Positions 1 to 11,464 of a stretch of 64,000 nucleotides of DNA are shown here, piece after piece. The translations under genes were made by a program, and so were the position numbers. Positions within the stretch are counted from its first letter, which is position 1; each line of letters opens with the position of its first letter. The notes beneath the pieces are model-generated. The model saw only the letters and a list, made by a program, of their open reading frames with translations, was not told the DNA's origin and did no database searches. Source of the DNA: Brachyhypopomus gauderio (lineage: Eukaryota; Chordata; Actinopteri; Gymnotiformes; Hypopomidae); assembly GCF_052324685.1 (NCBI RefSeq), contig NC_135223.1:19537822-19601821 (forward strand), in the 5' to 3' direction.

Positions 1-331
1 AGTAAAATTCAAGAAACTCCAGTAAACACACTATTCATATTTAATTAATGATTATTTTATTTATTCATAATTAGCATTTTTGGAGTTTTTGTTTGTTAAT
101 TCTTAAAATATATGAATTATTAATTGATCAAGGTTTGTTATATTCAGGATTTTTCAGTCAATGAACTCTAGTTCATTAATAAATAAATAAACATTAAGAT
201 TTAGTTAAGAATGCAAAATGTTTAAAGTTCATCTCCTGTAATAGAATTGCATGATACTGAAAACATAAAGAGTATATAATATTCAAGGGGAACAAGGCCA
301 TCGTTATTGTTTGGTTTGTATTGTCTTCTAG
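1..331 (+). other. cfap418: intron of cfap418, AT-rich
   Basis: AT-rich sequence upstream of the first recognisable cfap418 exon. It ends in a usable 3' splice site (TTGTCTTCTAG, AG at 330-331). I see no coding exon in it; the earlier exons of the gene lie left of the window. Confidence 0.6.
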
Positions 332-1725
332 GGCATGTGACCAACTAAGATGTACCTCTTGTGACTTCCGTGTAGCCATGTTTGACGATCATGAGTGGCA
401 TTCATCTTGTGACTATCTGTTTTTCAGGTATGCTAATGGTGGATGGAGCATTTTAGCTAAGACAGCACAACTGTGGAGTACGCTCACTATCTTGAGACGT
501 TACATGTCTCCCCAAAAAATGGGGACATTACCAAAGTTAATATTCGGTTATTATTTTATATTAGTCATTTTGTTTCATATCTATGCATTACTTTTAGATG
601 ATGCTGTTTTAAGGAATCTGAGTGAGAGATGTCTGTGCTTTTTACAAAGAATATTAGCTCAGTGAAGGAAGCACAGGAATCGTCCATGGTGATGTATAAA
701 AGAGGCGAGTGAATGTCTGAAACGCTTTTCAACTTTGTTGCAGAGAATTACGTAATGTAGCTATGTGCATTTTCACAGTCTGCAGTTTCTTTCTATTAGG
801 CTTAGTGTTTGAATGCTCTGCATTTTGGTTTCACCATCAAACAGGCAGTGACTAATTTTTCCATTTATGTTGAGATCTCAGTTGTATTTATTACACAATG
901 CACTTCACTGTTCAAGATGAGCTAGAGTGTTACAGGGGCTTTATAGTGATCTGCTAATATTGATTTGTCAGTGTCCAATGCAAGGCACTATGAGGACTCT
1001 GTGAAATCTGAGTTTCTTTTCAGGGTGTCCTTAGATCCAAACATATTGGTGAGTGGTGTTCAAATCTGGACCTCAAGTCCAAATGTGATCCTGGATTTTG
1101 TAATCCCTTGTAGTTGATTAAATGATTAATGTAACTGGCTGGCAACTGTATCTTCACACCTGACATGTAGATAAAGGGAATTTGGAAAACTTGTAAGACC
1201 TGGACAGTTAGGTCAGTTACCTTAGTTATGACACAGTATTTCATTTTGTTGGTTTTTCTACAGCAGATTTGGTTTTAAGCAGATGATAATTTTTTTAAAA
1301 CTTTGGGACAGAGTTGAATCTCCATCCAGATTGAACCCTATCAGGTCAAGTTACAGAAGAAGGAGAAAAGTACACGCAGCATATTTACAAAGCCAATAAC
1401 AAACTGTGTTTCTAGTAATGCAAAGTAGAACTTCAAGGCTAATTGCTTCTAATGATATACATGGAGGTGCTAGACGTTAATTGGAGATAGTGGTGTATGT
1501 GTGACTGAGTGAGAATGTTTATACCAAAACAAAAAATCTGGTTTTACCTTCTTACCATGTAGGAACAACATGCCGGACCATACCAAGCTGCGCTCCAAGC
1601 TGAGGAGGAGACGTGGCGTGCGGGCGTACGCCTGCCAGTGCAGCTGGCACTCCGCTAGCAGCCTCTCTGAAGTGAGACATTTACAGCAACTCAAGTGGGT
1701 CTGCGGCCAACACAAACAGTGCTAA
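332..1725 (+). CDS. cfap418: cfap418 (C8orf37), last two coding exons
   Basis: Two coding exons, 332-427 and 1563-1725 (stop TAA at 1723-1725), joined by a GT-AG intron that splits an Arg codon (AG|G). The first exon reads [12 protein letters not shown] and ends CDYLFFR. The second begins [13 protein letters not shown], continues RAYACQCSW and ends [11 protein letters not shown]. This is the conserved Cys-rich C-terminal region of CFAP418 (C8orf37), with matching Cys/Trp spacing and the same FFR-NNMP join. Family knowledge: the protein sits at the base of the primary cilium and in photoreceptors, and human variants cause cone-rod dystrophy, retinitis pigmentosa or Bardet-Biedl syndrome. The 5' exons are outside the window. 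The continuous frame through 428-665 is intron read-through. The gene converges on cd6. Confidence 0.93.
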
Positions 1726-2613
1726 TGCTGTTTATCTGCCTCCTCCACCACGCCAAAGAGCTCGCTTAAACACTGATATACAGATGCGCTTCTCACTTGC
1801 AAGAAGATGAAGGCAGTTTTCAATATTCTTCCTCTCAATATTCTTATTTCTGTTGTAGGATAGAGACACCGGATCATGATAGGGTGTTTAATGTAGCGTT
1901 AAGTTCTGATATTTATAGCACATCAACGTTGCACATCTTTCTAAATGTTTTTTACATTTTTTTGAATGGTTTCGTCAAGGTTTTCTTACCAGTCCCTTGA
2001 GACTTGACTACAGGTTTTTCTTTATTGTACAGCTGAAACTGTTAATCCTGTATTCTTTTAAAATGCAATTTCTTTCACGCCAGCCACAAAGCTCATGGTT
2101 TATGTAAAATGTCTTATTTCAGCAAAGCTAAGACCACTCAATAGCAGAATAAATTATTGGCTCTGTGTGAAAATGTTATTCACATTTAATCAGTTTAAGT
2201 TTAGGTGCTGTATACCGAGATGGATCAAAGAATAAGAGTAAGGCAAGCACAATCAGATGTGATTGTCGTACTGAGAATGCTGACACATTGATGAGAGTTC
2301 ATATTTTGCAAATCATAATATTCCTTATTGAGACACGGGTGAATACCTCAAGAAGTATAGGTATATTTAAACTTGTCTTCATTTGTTGTAAATGTACATT
2401 GTTGTAAATCTGTTCTGAAAAAATATTACAGAAATTAATCTGGTGTATATAATGTATTTGAATAAAAATTATATTTTTAAAACTGCAGCATTTCATCACC
2501 ACCAAGTCCAGAGATGGAATAAATAAGACAGTAGCAATCCTAGCTGGGGAACTGATTTGATTGAGGTTCGTAGTACTTTCCGTAGTGATAAAGAAGCATT
2601 TCATGCTCAAAGT
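1726..2613. other. convergent 3' UTR zone of cfap418 (+) and cd6 (-)
   Basis: No coding exon is seen here. On + there are AATAAA signals at 2148-2153 and 2461-2466, suitable for cfap418. On - the nearest AATAAA is the complement of TTTATT at 2021-2026, suitable for cd6. If these signals are used, the two 3' UTRs overlap. Which signals are used is inference. Confidence 0.5.
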
Positions 2614-5600
2614 TCACCAGTTTGCAACATCGTCATAGTCACTGTCGGAGGAGGACTGGTTCAGTTGTTGTGCACCAAAGCCACTCTCATTGTCTACATT
2701 TTCATATGTTTCCCCAGATGATGTGCTGCTGTTATCTACAGACAAAAGGAAAGCAATTACAGCCCATTCCAAATACACCTGACAGTGTTGAGTAGATTGA
2801 GTAGAAGAGTCACTTTACACATGCACAGGCAAAACACCAGTCAGACATTTTTGCAGAATTAGTACATTTACTGATTTTGCCAGTGGCTCACCAGGTATCT
2901 TCCTGGTTCTGATTCTTTGGTACTGGTCAAGTTCAAGTTGTGCTAGAATCAAGTTTTGACTGGACTGTCAATTAAATCATTTATGGTAAGGGACATTTGA
3001 TCAGAGAAGTTGATGCATTTAAGAATACCTTGGTTTGGAGAGCTTGGATGGACAAGACTGTTGTTTCCTGTTGGTTGAGGTGTGTGGTGGTTCAGGAGGG
3101 GCTGCACATGCAGTGATGGGCTTTGCTCCACTTTCAAAGATAAACAAGAGGTCATGTCTGAGGTTAGAATGGAATTCCTTTAGGTTTCTCCCATGCACAT
3201 AGATTTATTTTTTTCCCTCATTTAAGAATATTTGAGCTCACATGTCTCAAGAAGGTTCGTGACGTCAGCTATGTTTGCATAGCATTCACCAGAGGATGTA
3301 CTTCCTGAATCAGTCGAGTCCTCTACTCCACAAAGGAAAGACATTTTATGGATACGATCATATGGTCATATTTTATGGTTTATGGTTACATTTTATCCAT
3401 ATACTACCAACTTAACAAAAAAAGTTAAGAGACCAATTTATTTTAGATTACTGTGCAATGGCATCTGCAGTGAGTTTAACAAAGATAAACAGACCATAAT
3501 AATAATAAGTTTGATCTTGGTTGTTAAACTGACCTGGAATCTCAAGTTTCGCCTCTTCAAGAGGAGGATTTTCGTAACATTCCCCTGATGATGTACTCTC
3601 CAAATCAAAATCACCTTTATACCACAATAAAACATTTTGTCCTTACTTTTGACCTCCACAGAGCATTCTCGAATGTAGAGACATTACAGTACGTATGGAG
3701 TGACTACAACCTCCCCAAAGGGCCAAATACGAAGCAGCTTACAACTTCTTGTGCTTTTCGGAGCATTTCCCTCAGTGCAGATTCTTTCTTGTGCTTGAGA
3801 ACACTCGCCAACCACAGCCGCATTATCTAAGGCTGCAAATTGAAAGTTAGTTAGTGTGTATTCGTGTGGTTGATACATCCTTGCCAAACTGATAATCACA
3901 GCCCACTGACATGAATTATAGTCATCAATTATCAACTATAGTATGACTATAGTTCAACTATAGTATCAAATATGATGATCTTGAATTCTTATTGCACCAA
4001 TTACATTGGTTAATATCAGTTTGTTGTTTTGATGGACAATTACATCTGCTGACCTTTGTTTAAAAGTTTCTCCCTTTCAGGTTGTGTTTTTGTCAAATTC
4101 CCATGAAGATGTGCTATCTGATATGATCATATGGTCATATTTTATGGTTTATGGTTACATTTTATCCATATACTACCAACTTAACAAAAAAAGTTAAGAG
4201 ACCAATTTATTTTAGATTACTGTGCAATGGCATCTGCAGTGAGTGCTCAATGTAAATCCAGTTAACATTTTTAACAAAGATAAACAGACCATAATATAAT
4301 ACAAGTTTGATCTTGGTTGTTAAACTGACCTGGAATCTCAAGTTTCGCCTCTTCAAGAGGAGGATTTTCGTAACATTCCCCTGATGATGTGCTCTCCAAA
4401 TCAAAATCACCTTTATACCACAATAAAACATTTTGTCCTTACTTTTGACCTCCACAGAGCATTCTCGAATGTAGAGACATTACAGTACGTATGGAGTGAC
4501 TACAACCTCCCCAAAGGGCCAAATACGAAGCAGCTTACAACTTCTTGTGCTTTTCGGAGCATTTCCCTCAGTGCAGATTCTTTCTTGTGCTTGAGAACAC
4601 TCGCCAACCACAGCCGCATTATCTATGGCTGCAAATTGAAAGTTAGTTAGTGTGTATTTGTGTGGTTGATACATCCTTGCCAAACTGATAATCACAGCCC
4701 ACTGACATGAATTATAGTAATCAATTATCAACTATAGTATGACTACCAATTACATTGGTTAATATCAGTTTGTTGTTTTGATGGACAATTACATCTGCTG
4801 ACCTTTGTTTAAAAGTTTCTCCCTTTCAGGTTGTGTGTTTTTGTCGAATTCCCATGAAGATGTGCTATCTGAATCGACGTCACCTATAAACAACAGGGAA
4901 ACGGATTATTTGTACTTTGACTTCTTCACTTCTCCACTCTCCTGACTCCAAAAGGAAAAATATGATGTAACTTACAATTTGTCGTGTTTTGCGGAGCATT
5001 TCCATCAGTGCAGATTGTTTCGTGTGCTTGAGAACACTCAGCAACCACAGCTGCATCACCTAGGATTGTAACATCTACAGTTCCTGTCAGTTTGCATTGA
5101 AGATGATCTTGCCTTGCCAGCCTTATGATGGACGATGGTTTATAAAATACATTTGGCACTTGGTCAGTTCAGTCTTGCAGTGAATACTATGTTGAATGTT
5201 TTGGAACTATCTGGACGACATCATTTTAAACATATTTGTTTTGAATATCAGGCTTTTTTTGCAGAAGATATTTAACAGCTTACTGGGGAAGTTCACAGCA
5301 GCAGGTGACTGGACGTTACATTGGTAATACTGGTGGTAATCAAAGTCACTTGAGGTATCAGAACTGTCGTCCTGTGAGTATCTCCTGACTGTAGGTTCTC
5401 CTGTGGAGAAGGCAGGAGGAATGTCTTACCTGGTGTCCATCATCAGAAGTAAAAAATGACAAGCAAACAACAACAAAAAAACACTGTAAGAAAGCACTAG
5501 TTGAACTAAACTTGTCCAGAGTAAATATCAGCTCAGCAGGAAATGCTGTGGTTCCTGTACGTTTATTGTCTATTGTCAGTTTCAAATCTTGTCTGAGGTG

Positions 5601-8600
5601 CTTTAGGTGCTGAACAGACTTGAGGCCACAGACCATCCACAGCTGCTGGTGTAGGGAGGCTGTTGCTATTGTCCAGTTCCAGTGTCTGGATCCCCACGGT
5701 TGTGTAAGAGTTAGAGTTAGACTGTCTTTGGTAGATCACAAATGCTGTAAACACAAACAATGAAAACAGTTATACGTTTCAGTGCATTTTTGTACACTGT
5801 GCAGAATGAAAAACCTGATTGCTCATTATTGCTCTTTTCAATGAAAAAAAGGTAATAACGAATTATGAAATATTAAATTAGCTCTTGTCAAGAATGTGTT
5901 TTGGCCTGTAGTGCTGCATCATGCTGATTCAAAATATCTAAATAATCAACACATATAATCTATATATGTGTGTTGTGCGCATATCTTTACGCATGCTTAA
6001 CATGATCCTAATCAAAGTGAATCATTGTTTGGAGGCTCATAACAGCAGAATGACAACCGACCCCAAAGACATGAATATATCAGGAGCTTTTATGCATTCA
6101 CCATTTTGTTTTCCTCTGTAGTATTTGCAAGTGCCAATGTTTGAAATCAACAGCAAGAGCAGAACACTGGACAGACCAACACAGATCAGTGTTAGAGTTG
6201 AAATCCTGCCGCCGTGGGCCGTCACAGTCGCATTGCTTTGAGACTCTATATAGAAACACAGCAGTGAGCATCTGTCATATCACCTTGTGCATCTCTGAAT
6301 CTGCACAGAAACGCACAGAGACAGAGAGGCTTTCACAGTCAAATACTTTTTTTCTTTTCACTGTTAAATGAAAAAATAAAGTATTGTTTTTTGTCATGTT
6401 TTACATAGAAGGCAGGCTTTACCTGTTGTCCAGTTTGTGTTATTTAATTCAGTTGGTTTCATAGTAGTACCAGTAACATTTCCTGTTGGACATGAAATGC
6501 TGATGATTAGCATTAATTGTCCGAGTTTATCTGACCTTTATTTAGCCATTACCTTTTAGCTTTAGATCTGTCTGTCTTTCTGTCTATGTTATTCATGAAG
6601 CTATTCAATGAATGGGGGAAAAAAACATCCATGTTGTTGTATTGGCACTGGTGCTTTGAATATGTGCGGTACCTGAACACACTACTCCAGCGTCCTCCTT
6701 ATGGCCACAGAGGTCCGTGCGGTTGGTCGTCTGGGTGCTGCATTGCCACAGATTGCTCTCTGTCCCAGTGCAGTTCAGACTGCTGATGTGAATGGGACCT
6801 CTGCCGGGTCCAAACCCAACAGCGCCAGACATCACCTTCACAGCGGTACCACAGCGCAACTGCATACACACTACATTTCCTCCTCTCCAGTCCCAATCGT
6901 CATCGCACACCGAGCCCCACTGTCCAGCGTGCCACACCTCCACTCGCCCCGCACAGCTGTCGTTGCCTGCTGCCAAACGGATCGCCTGGTGCTCTGAGGG
7001 ACACAGTCTCATTATTTCAGCAAGGCTAAGACAAGCCTGGCCCGGTGGTAAGGGCGTGGCTGTTTCTAAAAGCAGAACCCTACGGTGTCTGCAGGAGCTG
7101 CAGATTACTTACCGCAGACGACGTCTGCTGTGTGCATGCAGTTGCTCAGTGGATCTACTGTGCAGTGGTGCACCGTGGAGTTTCTGATGATGCAGTCACT
7201 CAGGCAAGAGTTAGTGGGTGCTGTCCCGTTGTCCGTGAGATTGAAGAATCCCCCACAGCCAAGGTTCTCACACACTTGTTGGGCCAAAGGTCTGATGTCT
7301 TCAGTGGACAGATGTTTAAAGCTTAAAGCTACCCATCTGCCTCGGTGAAGGGTCATCAGAGTTCCAGAACAAGCCGCAGAGAGGTTGAGACTGGAGGACC
7401 CACCTTCAATGTATGAGGAGAAATGTTAGATGAAATGGTCTATTGGTTATAGTAGCTGATTTCTGTTATGAAATTGCTTGTTCATGTATGAAAAATGTGC
7501 ATGTTTGTTTTGAGTCAGATTTGATTGTTGGCTGTGCTTTTGCATTTGCTATAAATCAGTCAACAGGCTTTTGTCAAGACTCATACAATAGAGATAATGT
7601 TGCTATGTTGCAAGAGCTCAAGGTAAACTGCACACACAGCCACATCCCGTGAGTCACTTCCTGTGGAAATGTCAAACTGTGGCATGGAGGACACTGGGGA
7701 AAACTTTTTTTTTTGAAGGCAAAAAGGCAACAGTACAACTGTGGTTAGAGCTCATGAAGTTGTATAGTAAGATAGGCAGCTGTGGAATACTGGAGGAATA
7801 TTAGTGCAGAAGACCCTACAAGTTCAATGGTCACTATTTTGAATGGGAATACCATGAGATTTAATAGAGTTCTGCAGAGGTGGCGATCCATGCAGGAGGA
7901 ATCCCTTTAGATCAGGCCTTTAGATCCCTTTAGATCAGGCCCTTCAGATTAGGCCTTGTCTTACTCCTTCCGCTCTCTCTACGTCTACCATTGTGGTGTT
8001 GCCCCTTCATGCGTATCACTGGTCCTCAGACTTGTGTTCTCTTGTTCCATTGTCAAAGACTTTGTGCGCTGTGGCAGTACTGTTCTCCAAACCTGTCTTA
8101 CAGACTTTAATAAAAGTCCTTTAATAAAATCAGTTTCCTGATTGCTCCTTACCTTTGCAGAGTGTAGTGATTCTGAGGCAGCGTTGCCATGTTGTGATAT
8201 ATCTCGGATTATGCAGAGGACTGACAGTTAATATGATGCGGGCAGTTACAAAGACTCTTGAATCACCCAAACAAACAAAGAAAACTCACTGTGCTTGAAT
8301 GCAGGCTTGCCGTTCGTGACAGGCTCGGTCCTATGAGAGGAATCGGTGGCTCCCTGGAGTCCTGAAGGTAAACAGGGAGGAACACTGGTCTATGTCCTGA
8401 CTGTAATGTGCAGTACAGAAAGAGGCTATGACATTCATTTCCATAGAATTAATGTATGTTTAGCAACATACATGTATGAGACAATTATGACTGGTATCTG
8501 CTTGAGCAGATTACTGTGCAGCCTTGTAGATGTCAGAGATACGTTTACTGCACCGACACAAATGTACTGAGGTTTAGCATGCACATACAGTCGCTCACAT

Positions 8601-8779
8601 CTTTAGATCGTATCTCTCTGTATGTGTCTCAGTACAGAGGTCCAGTGGAGTTCTCGTACTGAAATATTCTCTTCTTAGAAAAAAATGAACTGATGTGTTA
8701 ATGGAGGTATTCAAGGAACCATTGAACTGCAAGATCTAATCTAACCTAGAATGATGGTGAACATGGTAAGGATTTCCAT
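2614..8779 (-). CDS. cd6: cd6, T-cell differentiation antigen CD6 (SRCR receptor), complete, two SRCR domains
   Basis: Seventeen exons, every junction phase 1, giving 662 aa (human CD6 is 668): 8746-8779, 8290-8361, 7113-7403, 6673-6993, 6423-6482, 6102-6245, 5634-5744, 5284-5400, 4976-5059, 4803-4883, 4539-4628, 4330-4410, 3743-3832, 3534-3614, 3242-3322, 3029-3157, 2614-2735. Order: signal peptide MEILTMFTIILGLQGA; short linker; SRCR D1 (residues 36-132); SRCR D2 (133-239, containing WGSVCDDDW and CGHKEDAGVVC); Asn/Thr-rich stalk; one membrane span (about 271-291); 370-residue tail. The tail carries CD6-type STSSGExYxN motifs (YENP twice, YANI, YENV) and ends SSSDSDYDDVANW. Family knowledge: CD6 is a lymphocyte co-receptor whose phosphotyrosines dock SH2 adaptors. 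The third SRCR domain of mammalian CD6 is absent. The donor of the 5634-5744 exon is weak (GTCTGT), so that boundary is uncertain. Confidence 0.9.
3352..4872. repeat. cd6: tandem duplication (about 0.77 kb x 2) inside the cd6 tail region
   Basis: Two direct copies, about 3352-4121 and 4122-4872, are nearly identical over long stretches. They differ by a few substitutions and two short indels: about 27 bp extra in the right copy near 4243, and about 45 bp extra in the left copy near 3950. Each copy carries one pair of cd6 tail exons (3743-3832 with 3534-3614, and 4539-4628 with 4330-4410). All these exons are phase 1-1 with lengths divisible by 3, so the duplication keeps the frame. The near identity points to a recent event, or to homogenisation by gene conversion. 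Confidence 0.9.
4054..4121 (-). pseudogene. cd6: truncated pseudo-exon left at the cd6 duplication breakpoint
   Basis: This is the left-copy counterpart of cd6 exon 4803-4883. It keeps the donor side and most of the codons for DSTSSWEFDKN. The duplication junction falls near its 5' end and removes the acceptor (TATAG in the intact copy). A small deletion relative to the intact copy also puts TGA in the reading frame. It is therefore left out of the cd6 model. Confidence 0.75.
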
Positions 8780-9573
8780 ATTTGCACATTTTGGTTTTCC
8801 AGAAGTGAAAATGGTTATTTACCATCAAATGGTAAAATAATAATTAACTAAATTAATAAAACCCCAGAGGTGGGGGGAGGGGGACAGGTTATATAGTATG
8901 TATATAGAATGTCTCTGTATATTTTAAAACGCAGGTTACTATGGATATTCTGTTTGTTGAACTGTTTATTTTTCCAGAAGTATTTATTGAAATTGTTGAT
9001 ACTATTAAAAATCTTAGCTTTTTATTTTTCTTTATATTTTTTGTTTTTAAAAAATTGTGGTCACATACACTTAAGGGAACACTGGTAAAATTGTAAAACT
9101 TGATATACCTTTAAGCAACATAGCAGGGATTTCATAGAATGATTTTTTTAAATCATTAAAAATCAATAAAAACTCCTGTGGTGTTCACACATTAAAATTC
9201 AAATGTTTGTAAAATTTGATGACCATGCCTAGAAACTTTTATGAAACACAAACTTAGCATACATTGTTGTTAGGCAAATTTAGACAAACTGCCACTAGAA
9301 TTCACATTGTTTTTTACAGCACCTTGTGCAATAAGTTTTTCACTGCGCAATTGCTGGTTTATTTTTTTGATTATCAAAACTTCCTACAGTATATTGAAGT
9401 GTTTATTTTCGCTTTGCATTCTGAAACTAGTACCACCTGCTAACTATGGAAACTAAACAATGTCTTTAAACAGGAAAATCCTTCTATGAAGATCATGGAT
9501 TTTAATTCCAATGTCTTCATATGAGGACTCATAGTCTCACAAGGACAACGCAACAAAGCATTTCTATGGTACA
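8780..9573. other. spacer between cd6 and the divergent + strand gene
   Basis: About 800 bp of AT-rich DNA upstream of the cd6 start codon (8779) and before the first exon of the gene on +. It should contain the cd6 promoter. I see no TATA box, CpG-rich stretch or repeat I can name. Confidence 0.35.
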
Positions 9574-9585
9574 GTGAGTAATTTC

Positions 9586-11464
9586 ATGTTTACCATTCTA
9601 CAAAGACTCACTCTGCCTTTTAAGTTGCATGAGCTGGTGGAAACCTTGGCACAGTTAACTGAACACAGAAAGGCAACTGAAAACGTGTTCCTGGATTATT
9701 ATGGAACTTTAAAAGTTATTCAAAGAGATTATTGCTACAGATTTGAGGTTTTAAATCATACATCACACATCTTAATCTACCAGATAGATGTCAGACAGGG
9801 ACCATTTTACCTTGACACAGACACAGAATATGGAGAGCAGCCGCCATCAGCACAGATTCCATTTCACAGCAGACAGATGAACCGGTACAAATGTCTCAGG
9901 TCTCTTCATGCAATATTACTTTGAGAGCTCATGCAAACCTTATAATATAGAAGATGATCTTTCATATCTCATCTAAAATACTGTCAGCAGCAGCAAAAGT
10001 GTGACCCAGTACCTTCAAATAGCATCTGCACCCTTGCAACATGTGGTTTCCACTGTGAGGATGAGATGCACACAGTGACGTTCACACCCTGCTCTCATTC
10101 TGCATGGGTCAACAGTGCATTTATCAGCATTCGTTTACTGACGAACTAAAAATGTTGATTTCTGCATGTGTATTAGTTTGGGAGATGATTAGAATAACTA
10201 AGATGTGTATTTCCTGTATGCTTTTAAACTTTTAACTTTTACATAAAATGTTTGGGTTAGGACCCTGATAGTAAAGCTTATCAAAGGAAAAAATGCATCA
10301 CAAAACACTGAAATTATGCGGTAGTTATGAGTTAATTGACATCCGTGCAGAATACTGAGTTGCTGTTTGGAGAGAAAGCAAATTTGCTTATCAAAGCTGC
10401 AAATTCTGCCTTAGTCTTCACAGTGGCTCTACCAACTGCAGTATTAATACTAGTACTAATCCCCATCGTATTTGCTCTCTGCATGCAGTCGCTATGCACC
10501 ACAAGAGACAGCCACATTAAAGTCATACGCGTTGTGAGTAATTCTTAATGTCTTCTTATAATCATCAATAATTTTGTTTAACCAACACATCACTTGGAGC
10601 CGTATGCCTCTAATAAGTTATTTAAAATCTATTGAATCATCATTGTGATTGTTTATACTTACTATGTCTTCTTTTAATGAATAAAAGAAGAAATTAATAG
10701 GTGGTTATGCAACATAAAAGCCATTTTCCGCAGCATATTTTCCGCTTATTAAAATCAGTCCTGGAATCAGGCATTTGTTGAATGTAAATTTAAGATGAAA
10801 TTGAGATTGAAATTATGCATTTTGCTAATTAAATAAATTATAATAGAGTATATTAAAATTCTAACAAATACACACAAAAAGGTTTTCCTCTTTCAATCAG
10901 GCTTGCATTGACCAATAGTTTATGATTGTTCATCATTTATCAAATAGAAGTTAGCATGCTCACTGATATTTTATGAGACTACAGAATATTAAAAGCTGGT
11001 ATGAATAATATAACTTTTACTACTGTGTGGGTAGAACAAAATAATGGCTTCCCTCATTCTGTTTCATTGACTTTGTGCTAAGTTGGAGAATTCTCGACTA
11101 ACAGAAGATTTTGGATTTCTTTCTTTGGTGTCTCAGTGCTCAGGTGTTCGGTGTGTTTTTAGACATGCATTGGAGGTCACATTACGAGGTTGCAGCGTTG
11201 GTCACCTCGTGTGAGTGTACATTTGTCACGTTTGGAACATAGCACCAAGCTAGAAAGCACTCTTCTCAGAAAGCACAGACATTGTACAGGACATGTGCAG
11301 ACAAGAGCAACTGATCATCTCTTGTATTAAAGGAGAAGGGCTAGTTTGTAACTGCTTGTAGTTTCTGCTATGTTAAGTATTGTAATTAATTTGGTTGTTA
11401 TTGACAGACAACTGCGAGAAAAGTTGTGGTGGAAATTACTGACAGATCTACACCACAGTTTCTG
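9586..11464 (+). CDS. unrecognised single-pass membrane protein, partial model
   Basis: Four exons fit in phase: about 9586-9899 (open from 9574, no upstream acceptor settled), 9988-10054, 10351-10533 and 11408-11464. Donors are CAG|GTCTCT, ACT|GTGAGG, GTT|GTGAGT and CTG|GTAATT. The first exon reads VIQRDYCYRFEVLNHTSHI and has an N-glycosylation sequon. The third carries a roughly 27-residue hydrophobic span (ALVFTVALPTAVLILVLIP and on) followed by a basic segment, as in a type I membrane protein. The fourth adds TTARKVVVEITDRS. I do not recognise the family and find neither a convincing signal peptide nor the final exon. It lies head to head with cd6. It could be a teleost-specific receptor or a decaying gene; the phase agreement and membrane span argue for a real gene. 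Confidence 0.42.

Noticed and set aside
321-665. 114-codon + strand open frame
   Set aside because: Only the first part (332-427) is a cfap418 exon; the rest is intron read-through past a good GT donor, and the next exon continues the protein at 1563.
3743-3832. Alternative frame of the cd6 X exon giving an amphipathic basic helix (LKHKKESALREMLRKAQE)
   Set aside because: The frame is tempting, but it does not join in phase with the following STSSGExYEN exon, whereas the frame giving ECSQAQERICT does, in all three copies.
10332-10526. 64-codon - strand frame
   Set aside because: Opposite strand of the hydrophobic exon of the + strand candidate gene; no splice context on -.
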